A stretch of 64,000 nt of DNA from Bacteroidales bacterium (GTDB taxonomy: Bacteria > Bacteroidota > Bacteroidia > Bacteroidales > UBA932), in assembly GCA_017442315.1 (NCBI GenBank), contig JAFRZX010000165.1, positions 1 through 64,000 on the forward strand. The letters run 5' to 3'. Below are positions 26,746 through 35,319 of this stretch, one piece after another. The notes below the pieces were generated by a model. That model was not told the origin of the DNA. It ran no database searches and saw only the letters and a list, made by a program, of their open reading frames with translations. The position numbers and the translations under genes were made by a program. Numbering within the stretch: position 1 is the first letter of the stretch; every line of letters begins with the position of its first letter.

Positions 26746-27636
26746 TTAAGCCCTCAGTTTCAATCCTGCAAATATAGTATCAGGCTTGAATGCAAAGACT
26801 GAAGCCATTTCTCCTGACATACAGAATCCGCACTGATCACACTTGTCCGTTCCATTACCTACACATAACCCTCTGCTGCCATCAGGATATATGAAATTTG
26901 TTACCCAGCACCTTTTCTTGAATTTATTGGTCCGCATAAGCTTCAGACCAGACTTTGAATTCATTATAGGATAGCCTTTCTTCTTGTATTCCAGCACCTT
27001 GTCAATTATACCGGCACGCTTGTCAAGATCCAGAGAAAGATATTCTGTTCCTTCAAAAGGTGTGTGGAAATTGATGGAAATCTGCTCAATGGCAGGATTG
27101 CTTTTTGCATATTCGATAGTATTGTCAACATCAGTATAATTCAAGGTATTCACAACCATATTGACGCTCAGATGCTTATGACCGCACTCGGCAATGTTCT
27201 TTTCCAATTTTGCAAATGTGCCCTTCCCTCTTACCTCTTCATGAAAACGACCTGTACCATCTAGACTTACCCATATGGAATCTGCATGACTTCCTGAGAA
27301 AGGCAATTGTGCATTAGTTGTGATTGTGCAAGAAAAGAATCCTATTTCCTTTGCAAGATCTATCAGATCATTTATACGCTTGTCGCCATCCTTCCATATC
27401 GTCACCTCCCCACCTTCAAAATCCACAAAACGCGAACCAAGGTCATAAGAATACTGAAGATGTTCACGCACCTGTTCGTAAGTCATATTATGCGGATTCT
27501 TAAGTTCATATACACTGCAATGCCTGCATCTGAGATTGCATATGTCAGATATGAAAAGTACGGTCTGAAGAGGGGCACGACGTCCGAAAAAGCGCGCCCG
27601 AAGGAACCACCATCCTAGATAAATTATTTTTTTCAT
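26746..27636 (-). CDS. Radical SAM enzyme of unknown role
   Basis: A 296-residue radical SAM protein. CNLRCRHC (about residues 33-40) is the CxxxCxxC that binds the catalytic [4Fe-4S] cluster, DFEGGEVTIW is the GGE motif and ISINFHTPFEG a SAM-contacting strand. The C-terminal CWVTNF, then CVGNGTDKCDQCGFC, supplies extra cysteines that could bind an auxiliary cluster, roughly like HpnH or SPASM-type enzymes. The substrate is unknown. It lies 152 bp downstream of a UbiA-family prenyltransferase gene in the same direction, which hints at isoprenoid, quinone or lipid chemistry, but only weakly. It has its own -7 box and a palindrome at the predicted transcription start. Confidence 0.78.
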   Translation of the reverse strand: MKKIIYLGWWFLRARFFGRRAPLQTVLFISDICNLRCRHCSVYELKNPHNMTYEQVREHLQYSYDLGSRFVDFEGGEVTIWKDGDKRINDLIDLAKEIGFFSCTITTNAQLPFSGSHADSIWVSLDGTGRFHEEVRGKGTFAKLEKNIAECGHKHLSVNMVVNTLNYTDVDNTIEYAKSNPAIEQISINFHTPFEGTEYLSLDLDKRAGIIDKVLEYKKKGYPIMNSKSGLKLMRTNKFKKRCWVTNFIYPDGSRGLCVGNGTDKCDQCGFCMSGEMASVFAFKPDTIFAGLKLRA

Positions 27637-27710
27637 ACTATATCAAAACTTTTTACATTCATGGAAATCCTGTGAGTATGATAGTCATATCCATCACTCG
27701 CTCACACGAT

Positions 27711-27743
27711 GAAATCATTTGATTTCTCCCTTAGGCAAAAATA
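27711..27743 (-). promoter_or_regulatory. Promoter box with overlapping palindromic operator
   Basis: On the minus strand TATTTTTG (27736-27743) is a -7 box for the radical SAM gene. Just downstream, where transcription should start, lies the perfect palindrome GAAATCA-TT-TGATTTC (27711-27726). This spacing is typical of a repressor site, though no regulator is encoded nearby. Confidence 0.45.
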
Positions 27744-27788
27744 CAGAATATCACCAAAAGAAGCCAGTTCAGTCACCGGCCTCAGGCT

Positions 27789-28772
27789 CTATCCGAATAT
27801 CAGATTTACAGCTATCAGTATAGCGCAGAACATCATGACGATATTGCGAGCGACCAGCCACCTGAGAAGAAACCAATATATTCCAGCCTTCCTATAGGCC
27901 GCGAAGTCTCCCATAGGTCCCATCCACAGCTTTGGCTCTGCACAGACCTCCTTGCCTTTGACAAAATCACTCAACGAGTTCACCAGCCACAAGGAAAGAG
28001 GCAGGACAAGAAGTGTCGCAAGGTAAGCATAATGCAGCTGATCCAGACATACACCAATCACAACCATTATATAAGGTATCACATTGATAAGAGCCGAAAG
28101 GAAAATCTGCCCTTTTCCGCCCCCCATCAGATGAGCCATTGTCTTCTTTCCCATCTTGGCATCAGTGACAGAATCCAGAATTGAATGGGAGTAGACGATA
28201 TTTGTAACCAGAAGACCTGTCGCTATGGAAAGCCAGGTAATCTTCCAATCAAGAGTTCCTGTTATAGCATAGTACACCCCAGACATCATCAATGGTCCGA
28301 ACATAATGAAGATGACAAGTTCTCCGAGCCCTCTGAAACCAAGCTTGAGAGGTCCCCCTGAATATGAGACACCCAGAACGAGAGCTGCTGCAATCCATAC
28401 GACTATCATCCATCCTCTTAAAGCAATAACAATTCCCCCCATTACAGCTGCTATGGCAAGGAAACATACCACCGCCCACACCAGCTGCTTTGGAGAAGCC
28501 TCTCCAAAGGTAAGATACGGGTACTTGACCATACGTCCTCGGAATCCTTCGTTGGCTACTTTCTGACGTGCTTCAGCAGATCCGACCTTGTAGTCGAACC
28601 AGTCGTCAAGAAGATTAAAACCTAAATGAAGTGCAACAACACCAGCAACTGAAGCAACTGCTGCAACCCATGAAAATTCTGCCTGTCCATAGGAAAGCGC
28701 CACTGCCGTAAGTGCCGGAAGAAGACTCTGCGGAAGCGATATAGGACGCGCATTCTGAAACCAATCAGTCAT
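27789..28772 (-). CDS. UbiA-family prenyltransferase, probably MenA-like
   Basis: A 327-residue integral membrane prenyltransferase with eight or nine helices. The first Asp-rich motif is NLLDDWFDYKVG (about residues 53-64) and the second is SILDSVTDAKMG (about 196-207), the pair that binds the prenyl diphosphate through Mg2+. MenA attaches a prenyl chain to 1,4-dihydroxy-2-naphthoate in menaquinone synthesis, which would supply quinone for the membrane HdrED protein in this window. Other UbiA enzymes (haem O, chlorophyll or lipid prenylation types) have similar motifs, so the MenA call rests on general resemblance. No other men genes are close. Confidence 0.65.
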   Translation of the reverse strand: MTDWFQNARPISLPQSLLPALTAVALSYGQAEFSWVAAVASVAGVVALHLGFNLLDDWFDYKVGSAEARQKVANEGFRGRMVKYPYLTFGEASPKQLVWAVVCFLAIAAVMGGIVIALRGWMIVVWIAAALVLGVSYSGGPLKLGFRGLGELVIFIMFGPLMMSGVYYAITGTLDWKITWLSIATGLLVTNIVYSHSILDSVTDAKMGKKTMAHLMGGGKGQIFLSALINVIPYIMVVIGVCLDQLHYAYLATLLVLPLSLWLVNSLSDFVKGKEVCAEPKLWMGPMGDFAAYRKAGIYWFLLRWLVARNIVMMFCAILIAVNLIFG

Positions 28773-28825
28773 TTATATGAAGCTATTTTAATTTCCATCG
28801 TCACAATAATCTGCTAAAAGAATCA

Positions 28826-28902
28826 TTGAGAAACTATTTAAAATTTTCTCAAAGATTCCTTTATTTACGACTGCAAAGATACTGTAATTTTAATTAACTT
28901 TG
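28826..28902 (+). promoter_or_regulatory. Inverted repeat and -7 box upstream of the DUF3467 gene
   Basis: TAACTTTG (28895-28902) is a -7 box 24 bp before the DUF3467 start. Further upstream TTGAGAAA (28826-28833) and TTTCTCAA (28845-28852) form an 8-bp inverted repeat around ACTATTTAAAA, a relative of the recurring AGAAGCTGTTTAAA element. The repeat lies between divergent genes and could be a shared operator. Confidence 0.4.
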
Positions 28903-28926
28903 CGTCATAAACAAATATACTATACT

Positions 28927-29235
28927 ATGGCAAACGAAAAGGAACTGAAAATTGAATTGAAACCGGAAACAGCCAGAGGATCATACTCAAATCTGGCGAT
29001 AATAACTCACTCGCACAGCGAATTCATAATTGATTTTGCCACAATGCTCCCCGGACTCCCTAAACCGGAAGTTGGCAACCGTATCATAATGACTCCGGAA
29101 CATGCTAAAAGGCTGTATCTCGCACTGCAGGACAATATCAACAAATATGAAAACCAGCACGGACAGATCACCCTTGCCGGAGAGCCTAAGCCAGCTTTCC
29201 CAATGGGAGGATTCGGAACCGGAGCAAAATCATAA
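28927..29235 (+). CDS. DUF3467 family protein
   Basis: A 102-residue soluble protein of the DUF3467 family, common and uncharacterised in Bacteroidota. It opens with ELKIELKPETARGSYSNLAIITHS and has FIIDFATMLPGLPKPEVGNRII-type features followed by an alpha helix, TPEHAKRLYLALQDNI. The C-terminal tail is Gly/Pro-rich. The start follows a -7 box; frame extension upstream lies in the promoter. It lies 5 bp before kdsC, so the two are probably co-transcribed. No function is known. Confidence 0.85.
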   Translation: MANEKELKIELKPETARGSYSNLAIITHSHSEFIIDFATMLPGLPKPEVGNRIIMTPEHAKRLYLALQDNINKYENQHGQITLAGEPKPAFPMGGFGTGAKS

Positions 29236-29240
29236 TCAGG

Positions 29241-29768
29241 ATGGAAGAAATACTGAAAGGTATCAGAGCCTTTGTTTTCGATGTAGACGGTGTCTTGACT
29301 GACGGAGGCATACTTGCCGACCTGAACGGGGAACTTTACCGTACATTCGATTCCAAAGACGGATTCGGTCTGAGAATGGCAACTATGCACGGCTACGCTC
29401 TGGGTATCATTACAGGAGGACGTTCCGAAAGTATCAGAGCGCGTTTCCGCACATGCGGAATCCTTCCGGAAGACGTATATCTGGGAGTCCGTGACAAGAT
29501 AGAGGATTTTCAGGATTTCTGCCAACGCCATAAAGTGAAAGCGGAAGAAGTAATGTATTTCGGAGATGATCTTCCGGATATTCCTGTTCTGAAAGCATGC
29601 GGATGCGGGGTTTGTCCTTGCGATGCTGTTCCTGAAGTGCTGGAAGCTGCTGATTTCATAAGTTCAAGACCTGGAGGAAAAGGATGCGCCCGCGAAGCTA
29701 TAGAAATGGTGATGAAACTTCAGGGAGAATGGCAACTGGACGTTCAGGATTACAAGAAAAAGTTCTGA
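29241..29768 (+). CDS. kdsC: KdsC-type HAD phosphatase (KDO-8-phosphate phosphatase)
   Basis: A 175-residue HAD phosphatase of subclass IIIC without a cap domain. Motif I is FDVDGVLTDGG, motif II IITGGRSE, and motif III YFGDDLPDIPVL, all complete. KdsC removes phosphate from KDO-8-P during synthesis of the lipopolysaccharide inner core. The tetrameric fold and length match. It is the second gene after DUF3467 and ends before a strong terminator. Nucleotide-sugar phosphatases of the same subclass are an alternative. Confidence 0.88.
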   Translation: MEEILKGIRAFVFDVDGVLTDGGILADLNGELYRTFDSKDGFGLRMATMHGYALGIITGGRSESIRARFRTCGILPEDVYLGVRDKIEDFQDFCQRHKVKAEEVMYFGDDLPDIPVLKACGCGVCPCDAVPEVLEAADFISSRPGGKGCAREAIEMVMKLQGEWQLDVQDYKKKF

Positions 29769-29841
29769 TTTTTCACCACAGCGCTTCAAGGTTCACCACA
29801 GATTCATAGCATTTACAACAGAAACAATAGTTTTACGACAT

Positions 29842-29872
29842 TACCGGCAGCTGAAAAGCTGTCGGTATTTTT
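29842..29872 (+). terminator. Rho-independent terminator after kdsC
   Basis: TACCGGCAGCT (29842-29852), GAAA tetraloop, AGCTGTCGGTA (29857-29867), then TTTTT: an 11-bp stem with one G-U pair and a T-run. Confidence 0.88.
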
Positions 29873-29949
29873 ATTGCCATATATTTGCCTACGATTGCCA
29901 TGATAATGAAGGGCAGTCAGCTATGATCAATAATTAATGGAAAGTGGTT

Positions 29950-30786
29950 ATGAAATTTGAAAAAACAAACGTCCTTATTACAGGAGGAGCATCAGGCATA
30001 GGTAAGATAATGGGAAGAATGGCTCTGGAAAAAGGAGCTGAAACATTCATAATATGGGACATAAACATAGCAGCGATAGAGAATGTGAAAAAAGAGCTCG
30101 CTTCCTTTGGCAGAATCAAGGGTTATATGGTGGATGTGTCTGACAGTGAAAAGGTTGCGCTTGCATACAGAAAGACCGTTGAAGAATGCGGTGCCATAGA
30201 CATCATCATCAATTGTGCAGGAATAATCACAAGCAACAAGACCTTCGACCAGATGAGCAGTGATGAGATCATACGCACAATGAATATCAATACAATCGCC
30301 CCGATGCTTGTTGCTCATGCAGCCTTGCCCGACATGTTGCGACGCAACAGAGGTCATATATGCACAATAGCATCAGCCGGAGGAATGCTCTCAAACCCTA
30401 AAATGTCAGTATATGCAGCAAGCAAGTGGGGAGCTATAGGATGGTCTGATTCTGTAAGAATCGAACTTCAGGACAGTAAAAGCAACGTACACATCACAAC
30501 TGTCGCCCCATACTATATCAATACTGGAATGTTTGATGGAGTCAGGTCCAGAATCATTCCTATTCTGAAACCGGAATACGTTGCTGCACGCGTAATTAAA
30601 GGTATTGAACACAACAGAACGTTCTGTGGCATACCTTTCGGATTCCATTTCATCAGATTCTGGCAGGCTATACTCCCTACCAGGGTTTTTGACTGGCTTT
30701 TCGGAGAACTGTTCGGAATTTATCACGCGATGGACGACTTCACAGGACGGAAGTCCCATATTTCACATAATTCAAAGGCATCGTGA
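29950..30786 (+). CDS. Short-chain dehydrogenase/reductase (retinol dehydrogenase-like)
   Basis: A 278-residue classical SDR. The coenzyme motif is TGGASGIGK, NCAG follows at the fourth strand, the Ser lies in TIASAGG and the catalytic pair in YAASK. The C-terminal region with PYYINTGMFDG and a hydrophobic end resembles the SDR16C (retinol dehydrogenase 10/17-beta-HSD) branch, which acts on lipophilic alcohols and ketones. The ATG at 29950 is preferred to the GTG two codons earlier. It stands 42 bp before an ALDH3-type aldehyde dehydrogenase, suggesting a two-step oxidation of a lipid alcohol to acid, or the reverse. Substrate unknown. Confidence 0.82.
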   Translation: MKFEKTNVLITGGASGIGKIMGRMALEKGAETFIIWDINIAAIENVKKELASFGRIKGYMVDVSDSEKVALAYRKTVEECGAIDIIINCAGIITSNKTFDQMSSDEIIRTMNINTIAPMLVAHAALPDMLRRNRGHICTIASAGGMLSNPKMSVYAASKWGAIGWSDSVRIELQDSKSNVHITTVAPYYINTGMFDGVRSRIIPILKPEYVAARVIKGIEHNRTFCGIPFGFHFIRFWQAILPTRVFDWLFGELFGIYHAMDDFTGRKSHISHNSKAS

Positions 30787-30797
30787 TGATTTTTGAT

Positions 30798-30805
30798 TAA
30801 TTTTG
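30798..30805 (+). promoter_or_regulatory. -7 box of the aldehyde dehydrogenase gene
   Basis: TAATTTTG lies 22 bp before the ATG in the short gap after the SDR gene. The -33 element is not clear. Confidence 0.4.
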
Positions 30806-30827
30806 GAAATAATTTGTCTGAACGCAT

Positions 30828-32249
30828 ATGGAAAACACATCTGAAGAAAGAGTAATTGCAATCAGAAATGCCCAAAGGTCTTTCTTTTCCTCTGGTGCAA
30901 CACTTGATATAAAATACCGTAAAGAAATGCTGCACAAGCTGTTGAATGCCATGACAAAATGGGAGAGCAGACTTGCGGAAGCACTCTGGACCGACCTTCA
31001 CAAGTCATACGAAGAGGCCTATCTTACAGAAATAAGCATTGTCAAGGCTGAAATCAGGATGCACATAAAAAATGTATCGTCATGGGCAAGAAGAGAAAAG
31101 GCGCATACTCCGATAAAGCTGTTTCCTTCGCACAGCTACATTGTCAAGGAGCCTCTCGGCTGCTCGCTGATAATCTCGCCATGGAACTATCCGGTACAGT
31201 TGCTTCTGAATCCTCTCGTGGGAGCAATCTCAGCCGGTTGCACAGCCGTACTTAAGCCTTCGCCATACGTGCCTAACGTATCCAAGATGATTGAGGATAT
31301 GATTTCCGAGACTTTCGACGAGAATTATATAGCAGTCGTACAGGGAAACAGACAAGTAAATACAACTCTTCTTGCACAGAGATGGGACATTATATTCTTC
31401 ACAGGAAGTCCATCACTTGCAAAGACTGTAATGACAGCCGCAGCAAAGAACCTGACACCTGTTGTCCTTGAACTAGGAGGCAAGAGTCCTTGTATAATAG
31501 ACGAAAGTGCAGATATCAGAACAGCTGCGAAACGCATAGCCTGGGGCAAGACCCTGAACAGCGGTCAGACATGCATCGCTCCGGATTACATCCTGATACA
31601 CAAGAACATAAAGGAAAAGTTCGTCAAAGCATTCGCTGAAGAGATCACCGTCCTTCACGGCATGGACATCAAATCAGATAGGCATTATGTCAGAATGGTC
31701 AATGACAAGGCTTTCGAGAGAGTTACCGGCTATTTCAAGGACGGAAACATCATCTACGGAGGTAAATGCGATGAGGCATCCAGATTCATCGAGCCGACTC
31801 TGATTGCTGATGTACCTGTCGACTCCCCTCTCATGACAGAAGAAATATTCGGTCCTGTTTTTCCAATTATTGAGATAGACTCAGATGGAAGATATTCCGG
31901 TTTGCAGGATGCTCCCAAAGGTTCTTTCCGCGATGCTGTGATTGACTTTGTCAACTCACGCGAAAAACCGCTTGCATTCTATTTTTTCGGCAAGGAATCA
32001 GATGGTTGGGATATTATCCGCAGGACTTCTTCAGGAGGAGGATGCATAAATGATGTCATAATGCACATAGCCAATGAGAACATTCCGTTTGGAGGAGTAG
32101 GCAACTCAGGCATGGGAAGATATCACGCCAAGGAAAGCTTCAATGCCTTCAGCCACAGACGCTCTATAATAACCACAGGAACATGGATTGACCTTCCTTT
32201 CAGATATATGCCATACAGGATGTTCCGTCTGGTCAAAAAGATTCTTTAG
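30828..32249 (+). CDS. ALDH3-family aldehyde dehydrogenase
   Basis: A 473-residue NAD(P)-dependent aldehyde dehydrogenase of the ALDH3 type. Motifs are SPWNYPVQLLLNPL, FFTGSPSLAK, ELGGKSPC with the general-base Glu, and SGQTCIAPDY with the catalytic Cys. The C-terminal end, PFRYMPYRMFRLVKK, is amphipathic and could touch the membrane as in fatty aldehyde dehydrogenases. It likely oxidises medium- or long-chain aldehydes. It follows the SDR gene by 41 bp and carries its own -7 box. Confidence 0.9.
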   Translation: MENTSEERVIAIRNAQRSFFSSGATLDIKYRKEMLHKLLNAMTKWESRLAEALWTDLHKSYEEAYLTEISIVKAEIRMHIKNVSSWARREKAHTPIKLFPSHSYIVKEPLGCSLIISPWNYPVQLLLNPLVGAISAGCTAVLKPSPYVPNVSKMIEDMISETFDENYIAVVQGNRQVNTTLLAQRWDIIFFTGSPSLAKTVMTAAAKNLTPVVLELGGKSPCIIDESADIRTAAKRIAWGKTLNSGQTCIAPDYILIHKNIKEKFVKAFAEEITVLHGMDIKSDRHYVRMVNDKAFERVTGYFKDGNIIYGGKCDEASRFIEPTLIADVPVDSPLMTEEIFGPVFPIIEIDSDGRYSGLQDAPKGSFRDAVIDFVNSREKPLAFYFFGKESDGWDIIRRTSSGGGCINDVIMHIANENIPFGGVGNSGMGRYHAKESFNAFSHRRSIITTGTWIDLPFRYMPYRMFRLVKKIL

Positions 32250-32278
32250 ACTAATTCTTCTTTTCCGCCAAAAAGATG

Positions 32279-32314
32279 TAATTTTGCCTCCCGAAATACA
32301 AGAAGCTGTTTAAA
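32279..32314 (+). promoter_or_regulatory. -7 box plus AGAAGCTGTTTAAA element before maf
   Basis: TAATTTTG (32279-32286) is followed 14 nt later by AGAAGCTGTTTAAA (32301-32314), which ends 4 bp before the maf ATG. The same element occurs at 60387-60400 in the leader of an outer-membrane protein gene and inverted at 60306-60319. Confidence 0.45.
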
Positions 32315-32318
32315 GGAA

Positions 32319-32903
32319 ATGGATCTTAAAGACAAAAAGGTAATATTAGCCAGCGGTTCCCCACGCAGAAGAGAACTTCTCGCCGGCCTGAACATAGACT
32401 TTGAAGTCGACACACGCAATACGTTTGAAGAAGTATATCCTGAAGATACACCTATACATAAGATTCCTGAGATATTGTCGGAAGGGAAATCCTATGGATT
32501 CCACAGAGCACTTGAAGATAACGAAATTCTTCTAACCTCAGATACATTGGTCATATGTGGCAATATTGTCATGGGAAAACCCCATTCAAGAGAAGAAGCC
32601 ATTGACATGCTCAGACATCTGTCAGGACGTGAACACGAGGTAATAACAGCTATAACGATAAGAGACAGCAAACATTGCCATACTTCCAGCGATACAGCTA
32701 CAGTATATTTCAAGAAACTATCAGATAAGGAAATAGAATATTACATAGACACATTCAGGCCATTTGACAAGGCTGGCGCGTACGGCATACAGGAATGGAT
32801 CGGCTACATCGGCATCAACAGGATAGAAGGATCTTTCTTTACCATAATGGGCCTGCCCGTACATCTTGTATATCAAGAACTTACAAAATTCATTAAAGAC
32901 TGA
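32319..32903 (+). CDS. maf: Maf-family nucleotide pyrophosphatase
   Basis: A 194-residue Maf/YhdE-type protein that hydrolyses non-canonical or house-cleaning nucleoside triphosphates. ILASGSPRRRELL is the N-terminal substrate-binding signature; TSDTLVICGNIVMGKP contains the catalytic Asp, and FDKAGAYGIQEW is the third conserved block. The length is typical. It shares TGATG with the phosphatase gene downstream (one-base overlap), so the two are coupled. Specificity between the dTTP/UTP and 7-methyl-GTP subtypes was not resolved. Confidence 0.92.
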   Translation: MDLKDKKVILASGSPRRRELLAGLNIDFEVDTRNTFEEVYPEDTPIHKIPEILSEGKSYGFHRALEDNEILLTSDTLVICGNIVMGKPHSREEAIDMLRHLSGREHEVITAITIRDSKHCHTSSDTATVYFKKLSDKEIEYYIDTFRPFDKAGAYGIQEWIGYIGINRIEGSFFTIMGLPVHLVYQELTKFIKD

Positions 32904-33571
32904 TGAAAACGGATATCCACAGCCATATCCTTCCAGCTCTTGATGACGGTGCCATTTCTTTGGAGAATTCCATAGAACTCATTTGTGCCATGAAATCATG
33001 GGGATTTGAACGCATAACATGCACTCCGCACATCAATGCGTTGTACCGCAACACTCCTGACAGCATCAACAGAGCATTTGAACTGCTTAAGAATGAAGCA
33101 GAGAACAGAGGCATAGACATACAGTTGCGCATGTCAGCAGAATATCGGCTTGTACCGGAAACATGGCCTCATGTTATTGAGAACAAATGGCTTATGCCCA
33201 TTGAAGACAGACTTATTCTGATGGAACTGCCGATCTCCAAGCCTCAAGAGATGGGATGGATAAAGCCCCTGGATGAATTCAAGCGCATCATTACAATGGG
33301 GCTTACTCCCGTTCTTCCCCACCCTGAAAGATATTTCTACCTTTCTGAAAAAGAACTGATGAAGTATGTGGAAGCAGGTGTGAAGATTCAGTGCAATTAC
33401 GGATCATTTGCAGGACTATACGGAAGTGAGGCTCAGCGTAATGCAGAACACATAAAAAACTTGGGTATCATTTCTTATTATGGTACCGATATGCATAACA
33501 TGCTGTATGTCAAAACAATCGGCGACTGGTTCCGTCAGGGGAATCCAATCGCCGAACTTGAAATCCGCTAA
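32903..33571 (+). CDS. PHP-type protein-tyrosine phosphatase (CpsB/YwqE-like)
   Basis: A 222-residue metal-dependent PHP phosphatase. DIHSHILPALDDG (H6, H8) begins the metal-binding site; CTPHIN, SAEYRL, LPHPERY and GTDMHN supply the other ligands, all in order. Relatives dephosphorylate tyrosine kinases that control capsule or exopolysaccharide export. No kinase or capsule genes are in the window, so its target is unknown. The stop codon lies in the loop of a terminator hairpin. Confidence 0.88.
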   Translation: MKTDIHSHILPALDDGAISLENSIELICAMKSWGFERITCTPHINALYRNTPDSINRAFELLKNEAENRGIDIQLRMSAEYRLVPETWPHVIENKWLMPIEDRLILMELPISKPQEMGWIKPLDEFKRIITMGLTPVLPHPERYFYLSEKELMKYVEAGVKIQCNYGSFAGLYGSEAQRNAEHIKNLGIISYYGTDMHNMLYVKTIGDWFRQGNPIAELEIR

Positions 33572-33580
33572 GGCGGATTT
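33561..33580. terminator. Terminator with a stop codon in its loop
   Basis: AAATCCGC (33561-33568), loop TAAG, GCGGATTT (33573-33580) then TT: an 8-bp stem and T-run. The stop TAA of the phosphatase gene (33569-33571) is in the loop. It probably also ends the convergent nucleoside kinase transcript. Confidence 0.75.
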
Positions 33581-35245
33581 TTAAAGACTGCTGCCTCCGA
33601 TGAAGCTTCTCAAAAGTGATGTAGCAGGGACATCCTTGTCTGATACAGGTGCGAAATAACCAAGGAACTTCATCAGACGGTGGACTTCACCATATTCCGG
33701 ACAATTTTTAGGCACTGTCATAAGAATACGCTCTGCATGCGGACGCACAACAGGAAATTCCACAATATAGGACGAATTGAAAAGCACATCCGCACATTCC
33801 TGGTAAGGATATATCCACTGAACCTCAGACCTGCGAACATTAGGCCAATGCATTATTGATTCACGAGCTGTAAAAGCACCCTTGTTGAAATCGCGGACAA
33901 TTCTTCTCAAAAGACGGTTGTCGCTTGTCGGTATACAGTTATGGTCATCAAGGGAAATGCTTGTTATAGTATTGATAAAGATCCTGTACTTGTATGATTC
34001 CGGAACCCTATCGGTAAGTCGAGGATTAAGAGCATGTATTCCTTCGACAAGAAGAACCATTCCTTTCTCAAGCCTGAGTTTCTTTCCATTGAACTCACGT
34101 AATCCTGTAACAAAATTATATTCTGGAACTTCCACAGTTTCTCCATTGAGAAGTTTCAGGACATCATTCTGAAGATATTCATGATCCACTGTGTCAAAAT
34201 TGTCGAAATCGAAAGATCCGTCAGGCAGAAGAGGTGTGTCAAGACGATTTACGAAATAGTCATCTGTGGAAAATGATATCGGATGAAGTCCACATGCCTT
34301 GAGCTGTATGCTCAGACGTTTGCAGAAAGTGGATTTTCCACTGCTTGAAGGTCCTGTTATAAGCACCAGACGCACAGGATCATCCTGATTTACACGATGC
34401 TCGATTTCTTCTGCGATCTGTACTATCTTCTTCTCCTGAAGCGCCTCTGCTATCTTAATAAGGTCACTTGCCTCGCCTCTCTGACATGCAAGATTCACAT
34501 CTCCTACATTGTCAAGTCCCATGATCTTATTCCACTTGAGGTTCTCACTGAACACTTCAAAAGTCTTTGGCTGCTCTATGAATGGAGCAAGTTCTTCCGG
34601 CTTATGCCTGTCAGGTACCCTGAGGAGCATTCCTTCCCTATAGATTGAAAGTTCCCATACCTTAAGATACCCCGTACTAGCAAGCAATGCATCATAATAA
34701 TAATCTGCAGCATCATCAAGGGTATAATAATTTACATACACATCACCTGATGTCTGAAGCAGCTTGACCTTATCATGGTATCCTAAATCATGGAAAAGCT
34801 CTATTGCCTCCTCTACACGCACCTCATGACGTTTGAATGGAAGGTCAGCATTGACAAGTTCCTTCATGCGGGAAACGATTCTGTCAACATCTTTCTGGGA
34901 AATCTCCGAACCGTCACCTTTGTCAAAGGCACAGAAATATCCTTTGGAAATAGGCCTGCGAAGAACAATCTTGGATTCAGGAAACACGTCACGGGCAGCC
35001 TTGCACAAAAGGAAACACAAAGAACGGCAATATACACTGCGTCCTGCATATGTCGTATAGTCAAGAAACTCAACCTGACGACTGTTGAAAGCCCTGTATT
35101 TCAATCCTTGACTGACATTGTTTACCTTAGCTGACAAGATAGGATACGGACGTTCGAAATCGAATGACGGCAACATATCCATTAGGGTCGTTCCTTCAGG
35201 GAAGGAGCATGTAGTACCGGTGTTGACGCAGTAGATGTTTACCAT
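33581..35245 (-). CDS. Nucleoside (uridine) kinase with N-terminal TGS and ThrRS-like domains
   Basis: A 554-residue protein of a type frequent in Bacteroidota. Residues 1-65 form a TGS domain (VNIYCVNTG, FPEGTTLMDML); residues 70-250 resemble the second additional domain of threonyl-tRNA synthetase (ISKGYFCAFDKGDGSEIS). The C-terminal half is a uridine-kinase/phosphoribulokinase P-loop domain: ITGPSSSGKSTFCKRL, FSTDDYFVNR, PEYNFVTGLR and LLVEGIHALNP. It probably phosphorylates a nucleoside or related substrate, perhaps under control of the TGS part; substrate unproven. Upstream lies a hairpin of the preceding gene. Confidence 0.88.
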   Translation of the reverse strand: MVNIYCVNTGTTCSFPEGTTLMDMLPSFDFERPYPILSAKVNNVSQGLKYRAFNSRQVEFLDYTTYAGRSVYCRSLCFLLCKAARDVFPESKIVLRRPISKGYFCAFDKGDGSEISQKDVDRIVSRMKELVNADLPFKRHEVRVEEAIELFHDLGYHDKVKLLQTSGDVYVNYYTLDDAADYYYDALLASTGYLKVWELSIYREGMLLRVPDRHKPEELAPFIEQPKTFEVFSENLKWNKIMGLDNVGDVNLACQRGEASDLIKIAEALQEKKIVQIAEEIEHRVNQDDPVRLVLITGPSSSGKSTFCKRLSIQLKACGLHPISFSTDDYFVNRLDTPLLPDGSFDFDNFDTVDHEYLQNDVLKLLNGETVEVPEYNFVTGLREFNGKKLRLEKGMVLLVEGIHALNPRLTDRVPESYKYRIFINTITSISLDDHNCIPTSDNRLLRRIVRDFNKGAFTARESIMHWPNVRRSEVQWIYPYQECADVLFNSSYIVEFPVVRPHAERILMTVPKNCPEYGEVHRLMKFLGYFAPVSDKDVPATSLLRSFIGGSSL

Positions 35246-35260
35246 GATGCTTTTATTGAA

Positions 35261-35299
35261 GTTCCCTCTCCGACGGAACCTGACCGCAGAAGAGGGAAC
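35261..35299 (-). terminator. Hairpin between outer-membrane protein gene and kinase gene
   Basis: GTTCCCTCT (35261-35269) and AGAGGGAAC (35291-35299) form a 9-bp perfect stem; CGG/CCG extends pairing in the loop. It lies 3' of the leftward beta-barrel gene and 16 bp before the kinase start, so it may end the first or serve as leader of the second. No T-run. Confidence 0.5.
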
Positions 35300-35319
35300 G
35301 AGTTATTCTTTGATTTATA

